Positions 25,777 through 35,900 of a DNA stretch of 64,000 nucleotides are shown here, piece by piece; the first letter of the stretch is position 1; every line of letters starts with the position of its first letter. The translations under genes were made by a program, and so were the position numbers. Where the stretch lies: NCBI GenBank assembly GCA_033439295.1, contig JAVTLE010000016.1, positions 744,001 to 808,000 on the forward strand, in the 5' to 3' direction. The DNA comes from Deuterostichococcus epilithicus (lineage: Eukaryota > Chlorophyta > Trebouxiophyceae > Prasiolales > Stichococcaceae). The notes beneath the pieces are model-generated. The model did no database searches. It worked only from the letters and a program-made list of their open reading frames with translations, and was not told the DNA's origin.

Positions 25777-26135
25777 CAGCATACACTGGACGGCCATTGA
25801 TGAGCATTTGCGGCAGCACCATGCATCCTGCAAGTTGCTCCTGCTATAATTTTGGATGACTTGGTGCTCTGTTGAAGCACGGCTTGGATAGATGTACCTA
25901 CGGCTTGGGCAGATGTAAGGAAGGACGATGGAACGGCAACTTTCCCTATTTCCCGTTCGCTTGGTCCAACAGTCCCACCCTGCATTGGTCTTCTGGATGG
26001 AAAATACTCCTGCAACTGTCTGTTCTGTTTCAAAGTGTGTTCGTTGCTCTAACATCCCTCGCTGCCGCTTGCTGACGGTCGCTCATCGCATACACACGCT
26101 TGAGACCAATCTTGCCACACCCATCGCGTTCAAAA
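25777..26135. other. Intergenic spacer, YLMG to D27-like
   Basis: 359 bp between two plus-strand genes. It contains the TGTAA element attributed to YLMG; no other feature seen. Confidence 0.5.
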
Positions 26136-28166
26136 ATGAAAACGGTCTCGCCACGCGGAGCTCGCTACGCCCGCAGCAGCTCCGTGTCGACCTTGCAGAG
26201 TCTTCCTAGTGTCTCGTGCCGCTCTGCACAGCCTCACGCGGCGCAGGTCTGTTCATGTGATACTGCGCGGCATGGACAGCGGCGACAACCACAGCGCTGC
26301 CGTGCCTCAGTGGCATCAGCCAATACCACGGATGATGTGCTACCATTTGCGACCACAGTAAGCTGGTCTCTCTCGAGAAGTCAGAACCTGGCCGGAAAGC
26401 CGCCTCCATCTGCTGTGTGCGTAGCGTATGCCGCACAGCGGCGGAGCTGACGATGCAGAACCCCATGCAGACGCAGGCGCAGGATCCGTTTGCAACGATC
26501 GAAACGTATGATGATAACGTCTTCGATCGCTTCATGATCAAGTACTTCAGTCAGCGCATGTCGCAGCAGCTTGGAGGCGCGGTCTTCACAGCCTGATCTG
26601 GACCCTGTGCCTTTAGAAAACCTTGCTCCACATGCGACGACGGATGTTTGAGGCTGAAGGATATAAATCTGCCGTTTTCTGGTATGGCTGCAGGCATGCC
26701 GTTTCGCGAGGGCTTCGAAGGCTTCGTGGATTTGAGCAAGGAGATGATGCGGGGCCGGAACTCTCTGGGGCAGCAGCAGACGGTGGCAGGCGTGCTGGAG
26801 AGCCTGCTGCCCCCCGACGGGCCCACCATGTTCCGCCGGTTGTTTCCCTTCAACAAGGTGACGCAATTGCCTTTGATGCAGCAATGAGATTTCGGCGTCC
26901 ACATAAGATCAACCTGCGCTACAGCAGGAAGGACAGTTGTAGGGGCTTGGGCACTAAACCGTGCGTGTCTCGCTCATGCAGTGGACTGCAGAGTTTAATG
27001 CGTGGATCACCACGACAGGTGCAAATGTTTCTCTCAGAACCCGATTCTCTCAAAATCCTCCGAGCAATATGCGGCCATGCTCATTTGAGCTATACCCTGC
27101 GGGCTCCCAAACACGCTCATCTGGTTCATGCAAAAGCGCAGGCTTCAGGTGGCTGGTCGGGCCAATGGAGATTCAAAAGATTGAGGTGCAGCATGACGGC
27201 GCCAACCGCACATGGAGCAGCGGCGTCAAGATAAAAAAGTGCCGATATCTGGAGGCCACCGCCTGCGCAGGTGCCTTGAAATTGTAATTTCCTGCATGGC
27301 TTGAATCGGTATTGCACGCCTGCTCTGAACGTGGAAGCTGGCACCACAAAATGCCAATTGCCACCCTGGCGCCTCTTGCAGGCATCTGCACGAACCTCTG
27401 TAAGGTGTGCGAAGCGGCTTGGTATGAAGAGAGCCTCCTGTCTGGTTATGCGGGTGTGTGTAGCAGAATGCGTCTGGCAACACTCGTTTTCTTGACAGCA
27501 TTCATTGTTCCTGACTTGTTTGCTCTCCGAGTGCAGCTGCCGACACAGTCTTTCTTCACAGAGGTGCGAGGACGTTGCGGTGTTTGATACGAGCCACCTC
27601 TTTTGCGCAATTCTGGCACCATCGAGCATGCCGGAAGTGTCCTTGATCATGGATCGCTGTTCCCACAGACCTTCGGACTGCCGCTCACCATGAACCCGAA
27701 CTTCGAGGTACCTCCACGCTCCTTGGGATCCGACCACCAGCCGTGCTGTGATGCTCATCAAGTGTGACTCTCGACAGCCACCCTTGAGGTCGTGCCCCGA
27801 GCACAAGCGCCCCTCCTTTGGGCTACCTGTCGATGAGTTGGCGTGCACCTGGCGTCTCCGCAGGATCTCAGCTGCGAGATGCTGTTTGGCATCCCCCCTC
27901 CGCCAGTAGAGCAGGACGCAGTGTACGGTGAGCAGCACTTTCCATCCAGGCGACTCTGCCGGCACCGGGAGTGTGAGCGAGTCCCGGCTTGTGGGACTGA
28001 CCTCGCGACTCTCCTCCTCCGCGCAGGCCAGCCGTGCTACTCCATCTGCGAGATTGCGCAGGAGGGACGCGCCAAGGCGTGTCACCGAGTCGACACCGAG
28101 CGGGCCGGGAAGGGCCTCCGGGACGATGCGGCTCCCGCAAACGCCATCACGCCGGTCGGGCGCTGA
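26136..28166 (+). CDS. D27: DWARF27-like beta-carotene isomerase (DUF4033)
   Basis: Ten-exon model: 26136-26246, 26381-26581, 26660-26857, 26982-27018, 27142-27270, 27382-27404, 27537-27563, 27669-27707, 27864-27927 and 28027-28166 (969 nt, 322 aa). D27 proteins are plastid iron-containing isomerases acting on C9 double bonds of carotenoids; in land plants the 9-cis product feeds strigolactone synthesis. Family blocks in order: YDDNVFDRFMIKYFSQRM, FVDLSKEMMRGRN, MFRRLFPFNK, WTAEFNAW, WLVGPMEI, RTWSSGVKIKKCRYLEATAC, AGICTNLCK, LPTQSFFTE, FGLPLTMNPNFE, DLSCEMLFGIPPPP, and a C-terminal Cys pair (PCYSIC). The Cys-rich segment is the presumed metal/FeS region. The first ~60 residues resemble a transit peptide. 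Exons 4-10 are firm; the exon 1/2 and 2/3 junctions are my best phase-compatible choice. Confidence 0.88.
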
Positions 28167-28775
28167 GCCCCGGCTGCTCAGAAGAAGGCTAGTGATCGTG
28201 CGAAACGGCAGCAATCCGCATCGCAATTGCGGCAGATCTGGCATAGACGAGAAGGTCATTGTGATTTGTGCAACAGCAAAGTGTATTTGTACTCTACGAG
28301 TGAGTCTGATGGCGCTCTGCCATCTTGTGAGCAGCTTGATGTCTGGAGAGGGGGTTGCGCAGATCTGCCGCTTTGCAATTTTGACGTGGATATGACGACT
28401 GATGCGACATGTCATGCTGCCGAACCGGAGCAACTACAGCAGGACATGGACGACAGTGCTTGACTTCGCAGCTTCTGGTTCACGAACCGATAAGCAGAGT
28501 CTGCTCGCAGAGACAATATTGTGCCAACTAAAGCTAAGTAATAGGGTGCACGGCGCAGATGGAACATGTGCAGACACGTTGCCATCACGCTGTGCCTCGC
28601 ACTTCGTTTCACGAATGTCAATGTGCAGAATCCTGAGTAAGCGCACGCAAAAGCACACCCGCGAATTCATCCCAAAACCAAATGTGGCCTGGAGGTTGGG
28701 ATGCGGCGCAGCAAAGTGTGTCCCCGCCACTATGGCCGCCTACTATGGCCCCGGTGTATATTAGGTGTGCCTGCG
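28167..28775. other. Convergent intergenic region, D27-like / twin-CX3C protein 1
   Basis: 609 bp between facing stop codons. No coding signal recognised; base composition is lower in GC than the flanking exons, as expected of 3' UTR and spacer. Confidence 0.45.
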
Positions 28776-29551
28776 TCAGCGGGCGTGCTTCAGCCTGTCG
28801 CTGCCCGCGTCGGCGCTCGCTGCCACCCCACCCTGCGCCCCCGCCAGCGTCTCTGGCACGTCAGCGGGGCTGGCTGCCGCACAATGGGCGAAGCACGAAT
28901 CGTATGCCGTCCCCCGCGCGCCTTCCGTCATGTCCGGCTGCTTCTGCAGCAGCTGCTCCGCCTCTGCGAGGCAAAGCGCTGTGCAGTGCATCGCCGCCTT
29001 GGACAGCCCTGCAAGTCGGTCACAATGCTGAATCGTTGGTGCTGAGCGGCGGCACAGGATCCTTCGTTTAACCTTCTTATCTTTGCTGCGGGGGCCAGAT
29101 CACACCGCGAGCATGAGCGTAGGGCTGCACATCTCGCACATGTGCAAGGGTAAAGCTTATATCTCTTCATCAGCATGGGTCAGAGTCATCACCGACCTGT
29201 GGCAACTGATGCCGCCGTGACCGCTGCAGCTTGGGCCGGCTCCTCTGCGGACGCCGCCGCAGCCGCCGCGGATGACAGCTGGGCCCGCTGCTTCAGCAGC
29301 AGAGTCAGAGTTAGGAGAAGAATGAATCCCGCTATGGCCGCCAAGCAGCAGCCTGTGGGCCGGCCGCCCCGCCGATGCCGCTCCGAATACCCTTGGAGGC
29401 TGCTCACGGACTCGCTGCGTGAACCGAAACCCCCAAAATTGCTACTCCGCGACCGCAGCCCGCTGTCGAAATGTCCTGCCTCAAGATCCGCCCTGCGGCA
29501 CCAGAGTGTGACATCTGAAGAGGATCTGCCATGCACTGACTTGTAGAACAT
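28776..29551 (-). CDS. Small single-pass membrane protein with twin CX3C tail (paralog 1)
   Basis: Two exons, 29551-29197 and 29008-28776 (588 nt, 195 aa), joined in phase 1 at a Gly codon. The N-terminal ~65 residues are Ser/Arg-rich (RSRSSNFGGFGSRSESVSS). One strong transmembrane helix (about 68-86, CCLAAIAGFILLLTLTLLL) follows a basic patch (ERHRRGGR), suggesting a cytosolic N terminus. After an Ala-rich linker the second exon carries C-TAL-C (127-131), 25 residues, then C-FAH-C (157-161). I do not recognise a family. The gene 1.6 kb away on the same strand has the same plan: similar length, a helix, an intron at the same phase directly before the Cys motif, and twin CX3C. That shared structure is the main argument that both are real. 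Confidence 0.6.
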
Positions 29552-29863
29552 TCTGCCTGGATGATGGCTCGCGGCCGCGCCATCTTGCGGGGGTGCCGCT
29601 CACCTCTTGGCCAGCTGGGCGAGCACCTTCTGTTCCATACTATCTTCATTGCTCCAGTCCTGAAGCTTGACCATTTCACTGGACCCAGCTGCCGCTCACT
29701 TCAGATGACCGTGCAGCCAGTCGTCGCAGCTGCGCCACCGACTCAGCTGTCAATGTCCAAAGGCAGCCTCATTGCCTCGCGATGCAATCCCCAATTGCAG
29801 TCACGAGCATCAGAAACCACAACTGCTCGCGCTGACTAAATTGGTTTGACGCGTTGTTCACAG

Positions 29864-30582
29864 GGTGCAAAGCTGCACACAGTCCAAGACAGCCATCCCC
29901 ATGCAAAATTCGAGCAGCCCGATGAGCGTAAGGTTTGTCCGCCAGATGGTTGGAAGTTAGCACACGCTGGGGCTATTTCAAGCCCATGGGACATATATGT
30001 TCTGGCAACACGCACGCATGCATGCAGTGTGGACCCAGTGGATGGTGAGTGCTGCAGGGCGGGCCGCCTGTCATTGCGGCGGAACAGCTGCGGGCCGAAT
30101 TCTTGATTGGAATGCTGCTCCAGAGCGCCTGCGTGGAATGCACTCAAGGCGAATCAGCCAGGCATGAACACCGTCGACGGTGGCACCTGGTTTGAGCGGC
30201 AGTGTCGAGCTTCGCCGAACGATGAATGGATGTGTTACCACACCGGTGAGTGTGTACACAGCGGGCGTGAGGGACACATCCCGAGCTTTAACGGTCCTGA
30301 TTCCACACATGTAAATACACGGCAGAGCACAGACTGCCTGCCACCTATACAACCCCAGAACTTGCATGGCGGCAGCAACAGCGGCAACCACAAATAACGG
30401 CGAAGTACACGCCAGCAAGCCACAGACCCACGACGTTTCCTTTCGTGTTCGTAGACAAAGCTGAGCGAACTACACCTATATGTTTGATGTTTGCAGCAGA
30501 ACCCCATGAACAGCCAGAACCACAGTTATGCCAAAATCCCCCACAGCAATGGAGGCAACCAGTAGAGGCAGCCGCTGGCTAG
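29864..30582 (+). CDS. Possible small gene, C-terminal exons only
   Basis: Four putative exons with good splice signals: 29864-29927 (donor GTAAGG), 30028-30044 (17 nt, donor GTGAGT), 30149-30245 (donor GTGAGT) and 30497-30582, ending in TAG. They read through in phase to give 87 residues: GAKLHTVQDSHPHAKFEQPD, then WTQWM, then NQPGMNTVDGGTWFERQCR, ASPNDEWMCYHT and a Gln/Pro-rich end. Composition (Trp, His, Asp, Glu) is unlike random GC-rich translation. Two Cys are spaced C-x9-C. The 5' part was not resolved; an open frame starting ATGATG at 29561 is a candidate. Family not recognised. Confidence 0.4.
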
Positions 30583-31179
30583 TCCTGAGCGAGGTTGTCG
30601 ACTTCCGTCAGTACGGCGGCGCGGCATGGCGCAGCCGACGACTGCTAACTACTGTGACTCTCTGACGCCCAAAATCCAAACACTTTTGCATGTGACTGGC
30701 GCTGCGTCGAAGGACGGCAACTGATCAGGCCAGTCTGGTACCCTCCCTTCTGACGCAGCTGGGTGCGTGGACATGCCCGCCAACTACCAGCCCGAGCCCT
30801 CCGAAACGAAACCAGAAGAGGACGTCCCGTAAGCCGGATGTGGAAATCACAGCAGACGCTTGACCCCCAAAATGCCTTGCCGTGCCATCGTCGACTCGTA
30901 TGTTTTCTGGTGCTCATTCACTCCGCGCCGCCCACACAGTGCACATCAGCTCTGCACGTCGGCAGAGCCCATCGCTAACAGACCAGTGCCAGCCTCGATG
31001 ATCTGCACAAGACCCAATGGGTCAAATGTCGCAGGTTCTTCCGTGGCGCTCCAGCCAAGGATGCTCACACTGCTCACAAGATACTGCCCGATATCCGACT
31101 GGACGACTCCAATCGCTGTTTGGGCCGAGTCGGGGATTAGGTGTTGGGCATGCGCAAGGCGTCAAATCGACAGCACCTG
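30583..31179. other. Intergenic sequence
   Basis: 597 bp between the possible small plus-strand gene and the 3' end of the second twin-CX3C gene. Nothing recognisable. Confidence 0.4.
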
Positions 31180-32098
31180 TTAGGCGGCGCGCCAGGCGGC
31201 AGAAGCCCACGCCGTCTCCAGGCAGTCAGCGATGCAGGCGCGGTGCGGCACCGGCGCAATGAAACCTGTTGACACTGAGGGGGCCTCCCCCTCCAGCTGC
31301 TGGCACAGCATGGTGCACCGCATCTGCTCGTGCGCCTGTGCGCCTGCAGTGCCAAGTGTTCGATGTTGTCAGTGTATGTCAGCGCAGGCATGCGCCGGCG
31401 GACGGCTACCTGAGATCAGCATCAAGTTTCACGTGTTGGAAAATCAGCTGTTGCAGAGAATGAACTGCATGCCAATATATCAGGCCAGCCAGCAAATTCT
31501 ATGTGCCCCTCGCGCTCAGGCCTGGGCAGATCTGCGACGGAACTACTTGCCTGTTATGGGTGAATGGTGTCGCTGTGTAGCTGCTGATTCGCCCGTCGTC
31601 GACAGCCCAACAACGCACGCCAGCAGAGCTGCCGCCATAACCAGGGTGAACGCCAGAAGCACGAAGCGCAAGACTGCGTGCACAACGCTGCCTACGCCGA
31701 TGAATGAAGCTGCTGACGGCCCTGCCGGCCAGATCGCCGTATTGCCGGCCGCCGCCGCTGCCGCTGGCACCGCCCACGGCTGCGCGCAGCCGCCATCTGC
31801 TATTGTCAATCCCTCAGCCCGTGGCTCGAACGCCTGCTGCTGCTTCTGGATGCTGCTGAAGGCCTCGCCCCTGTGCGTGGTGGGAGATGAGCCAGCAGTG
31901 GACGATTTGGCGGTGAGAAGGCGACAGCGTGATGATGCAAGATGCTGACTGTGCAGCCGCCAACGAAGCTGCGTCGAACTCGGCGGCCCAGCTTGGTCCA
32001 GCGCACCTTTCCATCAACATCGCGAAGACCTTGTTCTCCAGGCTTTCCGAATTGGAGTACGGCTGCAGTGGCGAAGTGGTCACGTAGATATGGTGCAT
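31180..32098 (-). CDS. Small single-pass membrane protein with twin CX3C tail (paralog 2)
   Basis: Three exons, 32098-32007, 31870-31551 and 31343-31180 (576 nt, 191 aa). The second intron starts with GC rather than GT, in the classic context CAG|GCAAGT. An alternative in-frame ATG at 32170 would add 24 residues. The N-terminal ~95 residues are hydrophilic, then Ala/Gly-rich. A transmembrane helix (about 95-118, AVLRFVLLAFTLVMAAALLA) follows, then a ~20-residue linker, and the last exon carries C-TML-C (147-151), 22 residues, C-IAD-C (174-178). This mirrors the gene at 29551-28776 in length, topology, intron position (phase 1, 8-9 residues before the first Cys) and Cys spacing, although overall sequence identity is low. 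Function unknown; the twin CX3C arrangement recalls small Tim chaperones but the spacing is longer and those lack membrane helices. Confidence 0.6.
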
Positions 32099-32940
32099 CG
32101 CAGGCCGATCTTGGTCCGCCGCGCATGGGCAGTTGATGAGAGGCGCCTCGAGACCTTCGCATTCATGCAATTGGCAATCAGGCGGTCGATCTGCTGGGCT
32201 GACGAATGTTTCCAGAGGCTCGGCGTCTCACGCGTGTTGGGGCAGGCTGACGCGACAGGCAAATGGTCTGGTGTCGGACACAACCACAGTGAGCAAAAGC
32301 CCGCGGCTGTGTATGCGTCGCATTTGTAAGCGACGAGATTGGTCGGGCAGGCCGAGGAACGGATAGACTGTTCAGATACCTGTAGCGCTGTTGCCCATCA
32401 TGCGGATTGCCGAGGCACGCATATAAACGGTCTTGAATTGCCGCTGGACATTGGCTTGGCGGAAGGGAGGAAAAGAGGACAACAAATTGCCGGAGCCGAG
32501 CGAGGTCGTGTTTATTTACGGCTGTGAACATGAGACTCGAGAAGCGCCCCTTCTCATGTCTGTCTGCTGACGACAGATAGCTTAGTGGGATCTTGAGTTG
32601 GCGTGCGTGGTTTGAACAGGGGTACAAATTTGGATCTGATGACATCACCATCAGTACAATTCAAAGAGAAGCGTCAGTCTGCCTGCCACAGATTCCTTCA
32701 AGTGAAGGAAGATAACCTCTAAAACAATTGAGTCGTATTCCGTTTGCCGCCTCAACCCACTGGAGAGGCAGGCGGCAGCACGATGGAGGTTCGCTATAAA
32801 CAAAGGGTGTGGACGAAAGGGCACTGGCCCACTGCACGCCGGCGGCGGGCCCGCGCTTCACTTTCTCGCCGGCAGCTGGAACACTATTGGCCGCCGCTTG
32901 GACTGCGCCGTGCCGTCAGTCCTGCAGTCACGACCTAGCG
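32099..32940. promoter_or_regulatory. Intergenic region upstream of the second twin-CX3C gene
   Basis: 842 bp between its start and the 3' end of the RD-rich gene (both on the minus strand). It contains an ATG-started minus frame at 32651-32178 with no recognisable protein, judged a chance or 5' UTR frame. Confidence 0.45.
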
Positions 32941-35900
32941 TCAGCGGTAAAGGTGGCATCCGTCCCCATCTACGTTTGCGAGATGCACATGAAACTTTTG
33001 GACTGCACCGGGAACCCCGTGACTGTGCATTGGACAGCTCATCCGAAACTGGGTTGCAAGTGACTGGCATGCGCACTTTGACGTGCCAGCGGCAGCTGCT
33101 GGTGGTGGGCTGCTGGGCATGCCGCCTGTGGGCTTGAGCAACAAGCCAGGCGCGGCGGCGCCTGCCTTTCGCAGGCGCTTCAGACCGGGCCGAGCGGGCT
33201 CGGCAGGGTCCGAGATGCTGTCTGCGGGGCTGCCATTCGCGGACTCCAGCCCTCGCTTTACACCTGCAGCAAGGCGGGGCGCGTTGAAAGCTCGGATGAC
33301 GTGGCAGTCAGCCAAGCACAGCCCGAAGCGCGGTGTTGCCATCGTGATGCATGACACAGCCATGTAACGAGAAGCTTACGAAACACTCTCCAGCTGCGTA
33401 TGGATAGTGTGTCGGGAATGTTGCTCTATTAAGCAGGACTGGCCTGTTTGCTTACAAGTCATTGCAGCGGGAGTGCTTGCAAGGCTGCCTGTGGCCGCAC
33501 CTGTGACTGCCTTGCCCTTGGCCGCCAGCGCCCCAATCGGCTGCCTGGCTGGCGGCGGCCCGATCGGCTGCCGGGCTGCCTTCTTCTGCGCCGTGGCCAT
33601 TCCGTTTGCTGTGACCGCCTTGGGTGCCTGACCCTGTGGGTCGCCGCCTGGCGCTGCTGCTGTGCTCGGCGCCGGATCGGCTGTGACGCCAGGAACCGTG
33701 CCGCCGATGCCACCCGGGGTTGCTGCCGCCGGCTTGAGCGACGCGGCTGCCGCTGACTCTGTTGCAGGCCGATGCTGAGCGGCCTCACTGTGGCCAGCAT
33801 GGCCGCCTGCCTCCCGGCCGATCAACGCCGCAGCCTCCTGGCCGGCAGCCGCAATGAGCTTGCCGCCGGCCACCGCAGCCGTTGGATGCAGCTGTGCACC
33901 GAGCGCCATGCCTGGTCTGGGCGGCGGGGGCTGGAGGCACGCCTCCGGACCCACGAATGCCGCTGTGGCGGCTGCCGGCGGCGCAGCAACGACGGGAAGC
34001 ATCGCGGCAGGCGCATCGCCGGAGGCTTCCGCCGCCTGCTGTCTGCCCCACTGCACCTGCTGCTCTGACGGCGGCGACGGCGGCTTTGGTAGAGGCGCTG
34101 CCGCCTCGGCAGCAGCAAAATCAACAGTGGGCGCCGGCGCTGGCATTTCGGGCGCTGCCAGCATCGAGTAGCATTGCGCCGACGGCGCCGGCCGCTCTCC
34201 GGTGGCGGGACGCCGGCTGACTGGCGAGGCGCCGCGCGCTGTGGTCAGCGGCGGCGGCTTGCACGCCAGCAGCGCGAGCGCCGCTGCCTTGGCGTCCGCA
34301 TGCCGCGTGTCGTTCATGATGCTCCTGCCAGTGGAAGCATGCAGCCGTGAGCGGTTGGACACTGTTTCACCCGTCCGTGATTCCCATGTGTTGGCATGCC
34401 ACGGGCGGGGGGCGCAAATGTGCCCTGATCGCATGTTCGTCCCATGCAGATATTGGTGTGACACTCTGGAGTGACGAACCATGTGCAAGGACGCAGCCAT
34501 GCCACCCTCAACAAAGGCTTCGGGTCCAAGCAATACATCGTCCAGGCCACACCTAGTGCTGGCACACAGAAATCCTGGTAGTCGTTGAAACACGAAAGTC
34601 CACAGCGCACCGGTTGCGCTCCATCTCGACGGTCGCCAGCACATCGGCAACCGGGACAACAGCGGGCGGCTCAGCAGGCAGGTCGCCCCAAGGTTCCACG
34701 CTGCCTGTGTCTGCCGCCTGGCTGCCACCGCCGGCGCCGGCGCCCCTGCCGAGCTGCTTCAGCTTGGCGGTCGCCTCGGCGGCGAGCTCGTCTGCAGGGA
34801 GATCGCAGAGAACGTCAGACCTGGTCCACCAGCTGGACCACAGCGGGGCATCTTCGCATCCCACACACAGAATTCAATGCTGTGCAGGTTGGACACAACT
34901 TTTGTGTTTAGTGTGACTGTTGCGCACACTACTTCACACTGCGCCAGCAAGCGCATTGGCAGCAACTAGTTGGAGAGTGAAGGGCCTGCAGATTGTGCTG
35001 GAGGAGTCCTGCCGAAGGCCCAAAGGCACATTTGAAAGGCACAGAGGCCCCACCGGTCGACAGGCGAGCGGCGGCTGTGGGGCGGCCCCGGCCCCGGTCC
35101 CTCTCCCGATCACGCTCCCTGTCACGAGGCCTGTCTCTGCCGCCGTATCTGCCGTCGCCGCCTTGCTTGCCGTCCCTGCCGCTCCTCCCACCGGCGACGC
35201 CGGGGGGGCCGCCCGGCAGGCGTGCGGGGGGGCGCTCGCCCTCACGGCCGCCGCCGGCCCGCGGCGCATCCTGGCTGCGGCTGCGGCCGGCGTTGCGGCC
35301 GCAGTCCCGCCCGNTCNACAGCTGGCGCCGGCTGTCGCGGGCGCTGCGACCGGCAGCGAGGGCCGCGACCTCCGGCCGGGGAACCACCCTTGGTGGCGGC
35401 GGCAGCGGCGCCGGCGGCGCCCGTGCCGGCGACCGCGTCGAGGGCAGCGAAGCAGTGCGAATCGGGGGCACGCTGCCCAGCATCCAATCATCCACCAGCA
35501 GAGGGTTCACCTCAACCCGCGGGCTGTCGCTGGCGCCGGCGCCCCCCTCGCCCCTTGGCGCCATCAGGGCGCGCAGCGCGTCGCTCGGGTGCGACCGCTG
35601 CGGCGGCGGCGCGCCTCGCAGCGGCGGCGCGGCGGCCGCTGTTTTGCCGCCAGGCCCCCTGTCACGCTCGGCCCTACTCGAGCCCCGCTCCCGCGGAGAC
35701 CGCGATGCACCGCCCCGCTCGGCCCGCTCCAGCGGCGAGCGCGGCGACCGCAATGCCGGCAGGTCGCCGCTGGGCGAGCGACGCCGCCGTGGCGAGTGCC
35801 CAGTCGCCGCCGCGTCCGCGGTTGGCGGCATGCCCGCAAGGCCCGGTGGCGGCCCTGGGGGCGGCCCCGGCGGCGAGACGAGTGCTGGTGGCGCCGGCAG

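Noticed and set aside
28776-32098. Assigning the twin-CX3C proteins to small Tim chaperones
   Set aside because: Small Tims are about 80-110 aa, soluble, with 11-17 residues between the CX3C pairs; here there is a membrane helix and 22-25 residues, so only a resemblance is stated.
32178-32651. 157-codon ATG frame upstream of the second twin-CX3C gene
   Set aside because: No domain, no splice partner in phase, and composition close to random translation; left as possible 5' UTR.
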